64,000 nucleotides of DNA from Pleurodeles waltl (Eukaryota > Chordata > Amphibia > Caudata > Salamandridae): the NCBI RefSeq assembly GCF_031143425.1, contig NC_090445.1:814758317-814822316 (forward strand), read 5' to 3'. Below are positions 47,497-58,000 of the stretch, in pieces. A model generated the notes under the pieces. The model did not search any database and was not told the origin of the DNA. It saw only the letters and a list, made by a program, of their open reading frames with translations. A program made the position numbers and the translations under genes. Numbering within the stretch: position 1 is the stretch's first letter; each line of letters begins with the position of its first letter.

Positions 47497-50474
47497 TGGC
47501 TTGTAGTGAGTACCAAGGGGTACTTGCACCTTGCACCAGGCCCAGTTATCCCTTATAAGTGTATAGGGTGTCTAGCAGCATAGGCTGATAGATAATGGTA
47601 GCTTAGCAGAGCAGCTTAGGCTGAACTAGGAGACGAGTGAAGCTCCTACAGTACCACCAGTGTCATTTGCACAATATCATAAGAAAACACAATACACAGA
47701 TATACTAAAAATAAAGGTACTTTATTTTTATGACAATATGCCAAAAGTATCTCAGTGAGTACCCTCAGTATGAGGATAGCAAATATACACAAGATATATG
47801 TACACAATACCAAAATATGCAGTAATAGTATTAGAAAACAGTGCAAACAATGTATAGTTACAATAGGATGCAATGGAGACACATAGGGATAGGGGCAACA
47901 CAAACCATATACTCCAAAAGTGGAATGCGAACCACGAATGGACCCCAAACCTATGTGACCTTGTAGAGGGTCGCTGGGACTATTAGAAAATAGTAAGGGT
48001 TAGAAAAATAGCCCACCCCAAGACCCTGAAAAGTGAGTGCAAAGTGCACTAAAGTTCCCCAAAGGACATAGAAGTCATGATAGGGGAATTCTGCAGGAAA
48101 GATACAAATCAGCAATGCAACAACAATGGATTTCCAGTCGAGGGTACCTGTGGAACAAGGGGACCTAGTCCAAAAGTCACAAGCAAGTCGGAGATGCGCA
48201 GATGCCCAGGAAATGCCAGCTGTGGGTGCAAAGAAGCTGCTACTGGACAGTAGAAGCTGGAGATTCTGCAGGAACGACAAGGGCTAGGAACTTCCCCTTT
48301 GGAGGACGGATTTCCCACGCCGGGGAGAGTCGTGCAGAAGTGTTTTTCTGAAGAAAGACCGCCAACAAGCCTTGCTAGCAGCAAATCGTGCAGTTAGGGT
48401 TTTTGGGTGCTGCTGTGGCTCAGGAGGGACCAGGATGTCGCCAATTGCGTCTGGGGACAGAGGGGGTGTCAAGCAAGACAAGAAGCCCTCTCAGCAGCAG
48501 GCAGCACCTGCAGAAGTGCCAGAAACAGGCACTACGAGGATGCGTGAAACGATGCTCACCCGAAGTCGCACAAAGGAGTCCCACGTCGTCGGAGGACAAC
48601 TTAGGAGGTCGTGCAATGCAGGTTAGAGTGCCGTGGACCCAGGCTGGACTGTGCACAAAGGATTTCCGCCGGAAGTGCACGGAGGCCGGAGTAGCTGCAA
48701 AAGTCACGGTTCCCAGCAATGCAGTCTGGCGTGGGGAGGCAAGGACTTACCTCCACCAAACTTGGACTCAAGAGTCACTGGACTGTGGGAGTCACTTGGA
48801 CAGAGTTGCTGGATTCAAGGGACCTCGCTCGTCGTGCTGAGAGGAGACCCAAGGTACCGGTGATGCAGTTCTTTGGTGCCTGCGGTTGCAGGGGGACGAT
48901 TCCGTCGACCCACAGGAGATTTCTTCTGAGCTTCAAGTGCAGAGAGGAGGCAGACTACCCCCACAGCATTCACCACCAGGAAAACAGTCGAGAAGGCGGC
49001 AGGATCAGCGTTACAGAGTTGCAGTAGTCGTCTTCGCTACTATGTTGCAGTTTTGCAGGCTTCCAGCGCGGTCAGCAGTCGATTCCTTGGCAGAAGGTGA
49101 AGAGAGAGATGCAGAGGAACTCGGATGAGCTCTTGCATTCGTTATCTAAGGAATCCCAGGAGACAGAGACCCTAAATAGCCAGAAAAGAGGGTTTGGCTA
49201 CCTTGGAGAGAGGATAGGCTAGCAACACCTGAAGGAGCCTATCAGAAGGAGTCTCTGACGTCACCTGATGGCACTGGCCACTCAGAGCAGTCCAGTGTGC
49301 CAGCAGCACCTCTGTTTCCAAGATGGCAAAGGTCTGGAGCACACTGGAGGAGCTCTGGGCACCTCCCAGGGGAGGTACAGGTCAGGGGAGTGGTCACTCC
49401 CCTTTCCTTTGTCCAGTTTCGCGCCAGAGCAGGGCTAAGGGGTCCCTGAACCGGTGTAGACTGGCTTATGCAGAAATGGGCACCATGTGTGCCCATGAAA
49501 GCATTTCCAGAGGCTGTGGGAGGCTACTCCTCCCCTGCCTTCACACCATTTTCCAAAGGGAGAGGGTGTAACACCCTCTCTCAGAGGAAGTCCTTTGTTC
49601 TGCCATCCTGGGCCAGGCCTGGCTGGACCCCAGGAGGGCAGAAGCCTGTCTGAGGGATTGTCAGCAGCTGCAGTGAAACCCCGGGAAAGGCAGTTTGGCA
49701 GTACCAGGGTCTGTGCTACAGACCACTGGGATCATGGGATTGTGCCAACTATGCCAGGATGCTATAGAGGGGGCAATTCCATGATCATAGACATGTTACA
49801 TGGCCATATTCGGAGTTACCATTGTGAAGCTACATATAGGTAGTGACCTATATGTAGTGCACGTGTGTAATGGTGTCCCCGCACTCACAAAGTCCGGGGA
49901 ATTGGCCCTGAACAATGTTGGGGGCACCTTGGCTAGTGCCAGGGTGCCCACACACTAAGTAACTTAGCACCCAACCTTTACCAGGTAAAGGTTAGACATA
50001 TAGGTGACTTATAAGTTACTTAAGTGCAGTGTAAAATGGCTGTGAAATAATGTGGACGTTATTTCACTCAGGCTGCAGTAGCAGGCCTGTGTAAGAATTG
50101 TCAGAGCTCCCTATGGGTGGCAAAAGAAATGCTGCAGCCCATAGGGATCTCCTGGAACCCCAATACCCTTGGTACCTCAGTACCATATACTAGGGAATTA
50201 TAAGGGTGTTCCAGTAAGCCAATGTAAATTGGTAAAATTGGTCACTAGCCTGTTAGTGACAATTTTGAAAGCAATGAGAGAGCATAACCACTGAGGTTCT
50301 GATTAGCAGAGCCTCAGTGAGACAGTTAGTCATAACACAGGTAACCCATTCAGGCACACTTATGAGCACTGGGGCCCTGGCTGGCAGGGTCCCAGTGACA
50401 CATACAACTAAAACAACATATATACAGTGAAAAATGGGGGTAACATGTCAGGCAAGATGGTACTTTCCTACACA
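47497..50474 (-). repeat. 5' LTR (2978 bp)
   Basis: This is the partner of 39485-42186. It keeps the ~276 bp lost from the other LTR. The sequence just inside it on the minus strand (ACCCGCCTCCTACATTGG) does not match a tRNA primer site I recognise. Confidence 0.93.
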
Positions 50475-51472
50475 CCTTCCTCACAATCTCGCTCACACTC
50501 ACACCTGCATGCACTGCATCAACATCCACCACCAGCATCACCACACCAAGCAGCACACACACCTCACTAGCAGACACCTCCACAACATCCATGCACGCAT
50601 CCCGTGTGTCCTTTCCGCCCCTGTCTGACTCCCCCCAAAGGACACAAACACAAGCCCTCACAAACCCAGCAGTCATCCACGTCACATCAGCATACTGCCC
50701 ATGTACCTGCACCCAAATCCAGCGGACATACACCTCCTACAACCATTACCTCAACCTCCACTCCCATTCCTCCTCCCTCATCTGGCCCCACTGTCCCTAA
50801 GACGCTTTTCCTTGCCCAACGTGACCTCTTCCCTCCCCCTCACCACCTGTCCTGCCCATAAGAGCAACAACCCAGCCCAGCACCTCAGCCAAACAGTCCA
50901 TGCGGACAGTGGTGGCACCACCTAGTTGTGGTGGCAAGTCGGAGAAGGATCCCACTCCACCAGCCAGGAAGGTTAAGGGTCCCTCACCTCTTGCCATGAA
51001 GAGGAAGGAGCCTGCATCTCCTGCCATGAAGGGGAAGAAGCCAACGACTCCTGCCTGGAAAGCGAAGGAACACGCACAACCTGCCAGGAAGAGGAAGAAG
51101 CCCTCAACCCCTGCCAGGAAAGGAAAGGATCCAATGCCTCCCGCCATGAAGGGGAAGAAGCCGTTGACTCCAGCGGAGGCTGTCAGGGTGACACCACCAT
51201 CACCTGCAGTGGTCAAGGGGCCCACACCGCCAGCTGAGGAAGTGCATCCCTCACCTCCAGCAGAGGCTGCCCAGGAGGCACCCCCACCTGCCACCACAGT
51301 TCAGCCCTCACCTCCAGCTCAAGCTGCCCAGAAGGCACCTCCACCTGCAACCACAGTTCAGCCCTCACCTCCAGCAGAGGTTGCCCAGGGGGCACCTTCA
51401 CCTGCTGACGCTCTGCAGCCCTCACCTCCAGATGACACAGTGCAGCCATCACCACCAGCAGAAGCCATTTAG
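50475..51472 (+). pseudogene. Myb-like gene 2 of Harbinger copy 3, 3' part with Pro-rich repeats
   Basis: Ser/Thr/Pro-rich sequence resumes after the retrotransposon. The frame 50900-51472 (about 190 residues) encodes a striking repetitive tail. First come basic repeats of the type PARKGKDPMPPAMKGKKP (~10 residues per unit, about ten units). Then come acidic/Pro repeats of the type ATTVQPSPPAEAAQ (~20 residues per unit), ending at TAG 51470-51472. Copy 2 has only a loosely similar Lys/Ala/Pro tail without this regular array. The gene is broken upstream by the 11-kb insertion. Confidence 0.65.
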
Positions 51473-51509
51473 GCCACCCTCCAGGGACTACTGTACAAGG
51501 GGCCCTCTC

Positions 51510-51775
51510 CAGGAGCAGTGGGCATGTTCACCACCTGAAAGATCGTGACCTTGCACTCCCTAGGCAGAGTAACGGCTACGGAGGCCCCTCCAGAACCAGT
51601 GGGAAAGTCACCCACGCCAGAGACTGTGACCTTAATTTCCTCAGCTCAGAGTAATGGGCATGGAGCCCCCTCCAGAACCAGTGGGAAAGTCACCCACTCC
51701 AGAGACTATGGCCTTCGACTCCCCAGCACAGAGTAATGGGCATGGAGCCCCTTACAGAACCAGTGGGCTTGTTCC
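51510..51775 (+). repeat. 82-bp minisatellite, about 3 copies
   Basis: CCAGAACCAGTGGGAAAGTC-type blocks recur at 51590, 51672 and 51754. It occupies the place of the 74/55-bp arrays of copy 2 and shares CCCCTCCAGAACCAGTGG with the 74-bp unit. Confidence 0.85.
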
Positions 51776-52068
51776 AGTATTTGGCTGAGGTGGCCCCCCA
51801 CCCACATGCCCCTGAGGTGCCTGCCCGCTGGCAAACTGATGCCCCTGCAGAGTTCTATCCGGATTAAGTCAGGATTTGGGTTGGGCCTTGGACTGTGCCC
51901 TGTGTGCATTGACCCTTGGTGTACATTTGTACATATCTGTTTCTTGTGCAATTGGTTTATTTGGTAGCTGTGTATATCAATACATTCTCATTACTGCATT
52001 CTTGTTGTCCTTGCATTATTCTGCCATGTATTGTGTGCTATTGTTTTTCAGGTGCAGCTGGTTGTGTG

Positions 52069-52125
52069 TATGGTGTGTGTGTGTGTGTGTGTGTTGGGTG
52101 TGTGTCTTGTGTGTGTGTGTGTGTC
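52069..52125. repeat. (GT)n microsatellite
   Basis: A GTGTGTGT tract with short interruptions lies between the minisatellite and transposase exon 1 of copy 3. Confidence 0.9.
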
Positions 52126-52175
52126 ACTCTCGTTTTCCTCCCTCCCTCCCTTCTGTGCTAAGCAGCTGTACTCAC

Positions 52176-52258
52176 CGTCATCGTCTTTGTCGGCGTTGGT
52201 GTTCGAGGTGGAGCATGACATAGATGAGCATCGGGAAGACTTGCAGTTCTGGTTCCAT
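52176..52258 (-). pseudogene. Transposase exon 1, Harbinger copy 3
   Basis: It is 83 nt long, exactly as in copy 2, begins with ATG (MEPELQVFPMLIY) and ends at a GTGAGTAC donor. An in-frame TGA lies near its end. It is conserved in position close to the right terminal repeat. Confidence 0.75.
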
Positions 52259-52570
52259 GGCGGCGTTGTACTTCCCTGTGTCTCCAATGGTGAGTCTTTG
52301 CTCTTTTGCGCAGTGTTTCCGCCAGGATTTTGATGGCATTGGTGCCATTTAAGGGTCAAAATATGGTGAGCAGTACTTTGTCTTGCACCTGGCTGTTGTT
52401 GGCTACCGCCGTGTTGAGTGTTGTTAACTTCCTGGCGGTTGGTGTGGTACAATCGCTGTCTATGTGAGTTTTTTTCACCATGGTCATAATTTGATGGCAA
52501 TTACAGCCAACCTGTTGAGGTTAATACCGCCACTGTATCACTCACCGCCATTGTCATAATGAGGGCCTAA

Positions 52571-52930
52571 ATTTGGGAGAAAGCTAGAACTTAGTCCAGA
52601 AAGAGTGCTTTTTGTAATTTAGCACGAATCTCTTCAATAGTTTTGGAGTTATTAAAGTAAAAAAATCTATTTATATCCAGAGATATGGGTCTACAGCGAT
52701 GGATCCACAGACCCATGTACCAACAGCAAGGCTGTGATTGGCTGGCCGCATTCTGAGAGGAAAGTTGCAGCTGCCTTGTTTGTGCATCAGGGGAAAATAA
52801 AATGTAAAAGTGATAGAAAGGGTCAGGGTAGAGGTACCCTAAACTCCCTGGGACTGATGGAGGGACCCCTCATGGGCAAGTAATTGAACAAACGGTTTTT
52901 AGCACTCAAGGATCCGATGATCTGACGATC
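52571..52930 (+). repeat. Family X, locus 2, right part
   Basis: Reading on from TAA at the Harbinger junction, TCCAGAAAGAGTGCTTTTTG and TTTTGGAGTTATTAAAGTAAA match TCTAGAAAGAGTG and TTTTTGAAATATTAAAAGAAA of locus 1. Confidence 0.6.
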
Positions 52931-52994
52931 CACATTAGTGCTCAGCACGATCCCCCTCTGTGCTCTGCAGTGGATCTGCAGTTCCATACCCCAA

Positions 52995-53812
52995 TTTAAA
53001 ATAACTCATACACCCACTCACAGACCCAAACACCTACTTACGCACTCATTCACATACCCAGTTACACAAACACGTAACTACGCACACACACATACAGCTG
53101 CTCACACACCCACTCACATACCCACAACCATACTTACACACTCACTCACAGACCCACACAGCCACTCATACACCTACTCACACACCCACTTACATTACCA
53201 CACAACAACAAACACACTCACTCACACACCCATACAGCCACTCACACATCCGCAAAACCACACACATACTCACTGACAGATTCACACAGCCACCAACACA
53301 CTCACTCACATACCTACTCACATCAACTTACACACCGACACAACCACTCACCCACCCACTCAAACACCCATCTGACAACTTACAGACCCATTCACAGGCC
53401 CACACAGCTACTCACACACCCATTCACACACCCACTTACATAACCACACAACCACTCACATACCCATACAGCCACTGACACCTACTCACAGACTCATAAA
53501 ACCACTTACACACCCACAAAGCCACTTACACACCCACACAACAACTCATACACCCTTTCACACACCCATGCATCCACTCATACACCCAGTCACAGACCCA
53601 CAAAACTGGTCACACACTCACTCACAGACATACACAGACACATACTGATTCACACACCCACTCATACACCCACGTACATACCCACACAACTACACATATC
53701 CTTTCACACACGCATACAGCCGCTAACACATCCTCTCACAGACCCACAAAACCACTCACACACCCACTCACTGACCTACACAGCCACTCACTCACACACC
53801 CACCAAAACATT
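52995..53812. repeat. CA-rich irregular minisatellite (ACACCCACTC type)
   Basis: About 0.8 kb of loosely reiterated 10-14-bp words such as CACACACCCACTCA and CAGACCCACA. Its open frames are artefacts of the repeat. Confidence 0.92.
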
Positions 53813-53849
53813 ACAGGGGCACTGTATATAGTAAATAGCATCACAAATT

Positions 53850-55090
53850 GTAGAAATTCACTAAGAAAACAGTTATACTTATCTGAAGAAACTATAACTC
53901 ATGCAGGAAAGTAACTTTGGGCATCGGGTTATAGTTTCTTAACATAATTAGAACTATAAGTATAACTATAACTGCTGAATTTCCATAGTTTTGGATGGTT
54001 TTGTATGGGTAAAATGTCAACCTAACTATACCGTCCCTGTAAACTTTGTTTTATATATTCACCCCAGGACGGTTCATGGAGCCTTTGTGTCCTAAATATA
54101 CAACGTCCCTATAACCTTTGTTTTTTTCAGTGAATATACATTATTTTTTAACTGAATTTCTATGTTATAGTTTCCTTAGGGTGAAAATTATATTTACTTG
54201 AAAGATCTCTAACTATCACTGCTGAATTTCTATGGGCTCTGTGTCCAACCCCCGCTGTGCACAGCCAAAGGCCGAGCATGGCGCGAGGTTTGGTATATAT
54301 AGGAGGTAGGCCTCAGGGCATGGCCACAGGTCAGGCCTGGCAAACAACCCACAAAGATCATATGTGATGCAAGGTTTGGTGCTTATATAGCCACAGGGCC
54401 TAGCCACAGGATTGGATTAACGTAAAGTAATTAAAATTAATTAATCTAAAACAAAGAAATTCACTCAAAAAAACAAAGGTTACAGGGACGTTATAGTTAG
54501 GAAATGGAATTAAAAAAACATAGAAATTGACTTAAAAAGACAAAGTTTACAAGGATGTTACAGCTAGGATCACACTTTAGTCGCTCAAAACCATAGAAAT
54601 TCAGCAGTTATAAGTATGGTTAGCTCAAATAACTATAACTTGTGCCCTAAGTTAACTATAACTCATGCCCTCACCATGCACAGTGAATTACCGCACATAT
54701 TACATCACTGTTGACATCTTTGGCTGCACCACTGATAATCTCAATGTAACATTTGCAGTAAAATTATTGAGGCGAAACTGTGTATTGTGGGGGCACAAGT
54801 TATAGTAACCTTATGGCCAAGTTATAGTTACTTTATATATATACATACATATATATATATATGTTACATGGACAATATAATTAGGTTCTGAATTTACTCG
54901 CACAAAACTATAGAAATTCAGCAGTTATAATTAGAGATATTTCAGGTAACTATAACTCATGCCTATGCCATGCACAGTTTTTTCTTCAATAATTTGAGTT
55001 CTAATGTTTCATTGATATTATAATTGACCTTATAAAAGTTTTCATGGGTGCTGTCATGTCTGGGGTAATTAGCAGTGCATGGCGAGGGAG
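53850..55090. repeat. Cluster of foldback repeats with GC-rich tandem unit, locus 2
   Basis: CATAGAAATTCAGCAGTTAT, GTAACTATAACT and AACAAAGGTTACA words recur in both orientations. The GC-rich tandem unit (GGCCAAAGGCC, GGCCACAGG) is at 54240-54420, followed by TTAACGTAAAGTAATTAAAA. A (TA)n run lies at 54833-54862. Confidence 0.7.
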
Positions 55091-55099
55091 CGAAATATA

Positions 55100-58000
55100 G
55101 TTACCTTAGGACCCAAACCAACCTAGCCTGTGCCTGCGCCGGTAGGGCTGTGGACAAGTGGAGACTGCTCCCCGTCTCTTCTTAACCACCTCCCGCAATC
55201 TTGAACAGATCATAAAGAATTGCAATTGAGCCCTACAGACAACAGCCACTTGGAGTACCGCTGTAATTTCCATGGACAAAGAAAATGGTCTGCACATCTT
55301 TACATCTGAAGATGACTTCATTGCCTCTGATAACACACACCAAGACTCTCAGCCACTCTCATTGGCCACTTTTCAGACAGCAGATAACCTTGTTTGACTG
55401 CTCTCCGCTCTTACCCTGCTCAGGCATTACCTGACTCTAAGCTATACTATGCGCCCTTACATTCACTTTACACTTATACACAGAATTCTAAAGTGCAAAT
55501 AGAGAACTGCTTGAGCCTCCACGAACACAACCATCAATGTGATGCCTGGCTCCCCTGCTCACACTACTGTCACCCCTCTCCTTTTGCCTTTCCAGACATT
55601 TAGAACAGCCTGCCACGACACAGCTATATGGCCCACTGATTGACCTCCGGATCCTTGCATGTTCCACTTCTACAGCGTGGACCAGCGCAACCCCCATAAC
55701 CTCACTGGGTTTGACTCACTTCATCACCTGATATGCAGGGCACATTGGACACAATGCCACACATTTGGACTAGGCCATACCCCCTCATAACTTTAGAGAA
55801 CACCTTCTCACTGTGATCAGTTTGGGCATACCACCAGTTGTGGTAGGCTGTACATGGTGTTTCCCCAATGTTTGGCCCAGTGCACGTGCCTCCCTCCCTC
55901 CTTCCCCACACATAACTGAGTCAGGCAAGCTTCATGCACTAGAAATGGTATGGGCTAGGCTACCTGATTGGGTGGGGTTCCCCCTCCTGCTCCTCTCCCA
56001 TGCTCCTCTGATGCACCCTACCACCGACCCTATGACCCTCCACAACCAACATTGGACACCTCACCCTAAACATGCGAGGATTACACATGGACAGAAATAC
56101 ATGGCATAATGTATACCAACAGCTACTCAGCATACAGGGTACCCTGGTATGGGTTAGACCTGGTGTCCCGTTTTAGGGAATCAGTGCTATAATGGACAAC
56201 AATGAGAGATACGAAGTGCTGGAGGGTCCCCTGGAGGGCTGACTCACACTCATTGGGAGCATCTATGCACCCAGAGTAGGGGGCCTTTGGAGACACTCTT
56301 TCTGCAGAACTAGCCAACAAAAGGCAGATGTCATGGAACCTCAGTGGAAATTATAAATGTGTGCTTGACCTAAACTTGGACAGATCACATACCCCGCTGC
56401 TGCGCTCTCCCCCTTGTGCACAGGCAGCCCAACTCCAGCGCTGGCCCTGCCACTGGTCTCGGGCAGACGCCTTGAGATCACTACACCCAACAGTTAACCC
56501 TGCTCTTTCCACTCCATCCCTTGGAATCTCTTTGCCTGACTGGACCATTTCATTTGTTTTAACACTGTGATACCCATTATCAACACTTGGGCACATCTTC
56601 TCAGGCAATGACGCTCACCTGGTGGACCTGAGATTGCTGCTGCCACATCCCCTGACACCAGCAGGGAGCATTGCCTGCGACTTCCTGCATGATCTGGTTT
56701 TCTGCATATCGCAGGAGGCACACATCCAACATTTTATTTGCAGAAAACCACCACCAGAACCATAGATCAGGATGCTTTTAAAGTAGTGATGAGGGGAACC
56801 TGTATACACGAAATATCAGGAGTTTGCAGGCCCCTCAAAATGGAGATAGCAGAGACTGAATGTCGTCTCGCTTAGTTGGGCAAGACAGCTGACCTTGACC
56901 TTTTAGACAATTTAACTTCACAGCCCATGTGGCCAAGGTGCACAGAGAAGGAGATAAATCCAGGTGATTACTCGCCTCGCTCATCAGGCAGGAAACAACT
57001 GCTGGCCCCATTACAGAAATCCAATTGCACTTGGGGACAGTAGTGAGCTCCCAGGACAAGATACTGTAGGAATTCCAAGCCTATTATTCCTCTGTCTAGG
57101 GCTCCCCCAGATGCCAACACAGGCCTTTATAGCAAAAGTGACCCTCCTACTCATCCCTGCTGCCACTAGGATGACCTTTGATGCCCCAATTACCAAACTT
57201 GTCATGGCGCAGGGGATACGAGACCTAGCACATAACAAAAACCCTGCATTGAAAAGATCCTCATTGAAATACTACAACACTTTCTCCTCGCTCCTCGCAT
57301 ACCAACTCGAAGGTGCCCTCCACTCCAGTGAGCTTCCATAATCACTCTGGGAATCCCTCCTGGTCTCTTTCCCCAAACCTGACCTAGATCCCACACTCAT
57401 AGGGTCCTACAGACCCATAGCCACCCTTGGAGCTGACTATAAAATCCTGGATAAAATCCTCGCCAGTAGATACTCCAAGGTTGTCCCAGAGATCATTCAT
57501 GTGAACCAGAATGGGTTTGACCTTGGCCTGGGTACTTCCCAGGACATATGACATCTCTTTCACATGCAGGACCAGGTCCAAAACTGTTTCTCTAATGCTG
57601 CCTGCTGTATATTAGACTTTAAGAAGGAGTTTGATGCAGTATCATGGGACTATCTTTCTTTAGTACTAAGCTGTATGGGTGTAAGAAAGTGACTGCTTGC
57701 AGACACCTATTTACTTTATACTAACTCATCTTCTTCGATCCACCTGGGCTCCCACATCTCTGCCTCTTTTTCAGTAGGTCAAGGTACCCAACAGGGGTGC
57801 CTACTCCCCCTCTGCTTTTCACAATAGCAATAGAGCCATTAGATATTCTATCTTCACAAAGAGGGCTGAACATGAGGCATACTCATTGAGGCTCAGACTC
57901 ATGCTGCTTCATTATATGCAAACAGCGTACTGCTATACCTCCAACATATACCATCGGACAACCATGACTCCTTGTCCTGCTTTGCAAAGGCGTCCGGACT

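Larger units (their letters stand above)
39485..50474 (-). mobile_element. Gmr1-like Ty3/gypsy LTR retrotransposon (integrase before reverse transcriptase)
   Basis: The element is read on the minus strand: 5' LTR 50474-47497, gag and protease 47209-45359, then integrase, reverse transcriptase and RNase H to 42216, a G-rich polypurine tract, and 3' LTR 42186-39485. LTRs start TGTGTAGGAAAG and end CAAGCCA (TG...CA). The pol order PR-IN-RT-RH differs from standard Ty3/gypsy (PR-RT-RH-IN) and is the order described for Gmr1-type elements of deuterostomes. The LTRs differ by scattered substitutions and one ~276-bp indel. No convincing target duplication is visible (left GGAC, right CCTT). The host site is the Ser/Pro-rich part of Myb-like gene 2. 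Confidence 0.9.
33863..52567 (+). mobile_element. PIF/Harbinger transposon, copy 3, interrupted by an LTR retrotransposon
   Basis: The termini GGCCCTCATCATGACATTGG (left) and the inverted equivalent (right) differ by only a few bases and are flanked by TGA and TAA, a decayed TAA duplication. Without the retrotransposon at 39485-50474 the element is about 7.7 kb. Gene order equals copy 2: Myb-like 1, transposase 3' exons (minus), Myb-like 2, then transposase exon 1 (minus) near the right end. All genes are disabled. Comparison with 21434-22020 gives an in-window picture of the empty target site. Confidence 0.9.

Noticed and set aside
52938..53276. 112-codon open frame rich in Thr and His
   Set aside because: It is produced by the CA-rich minisatellite.
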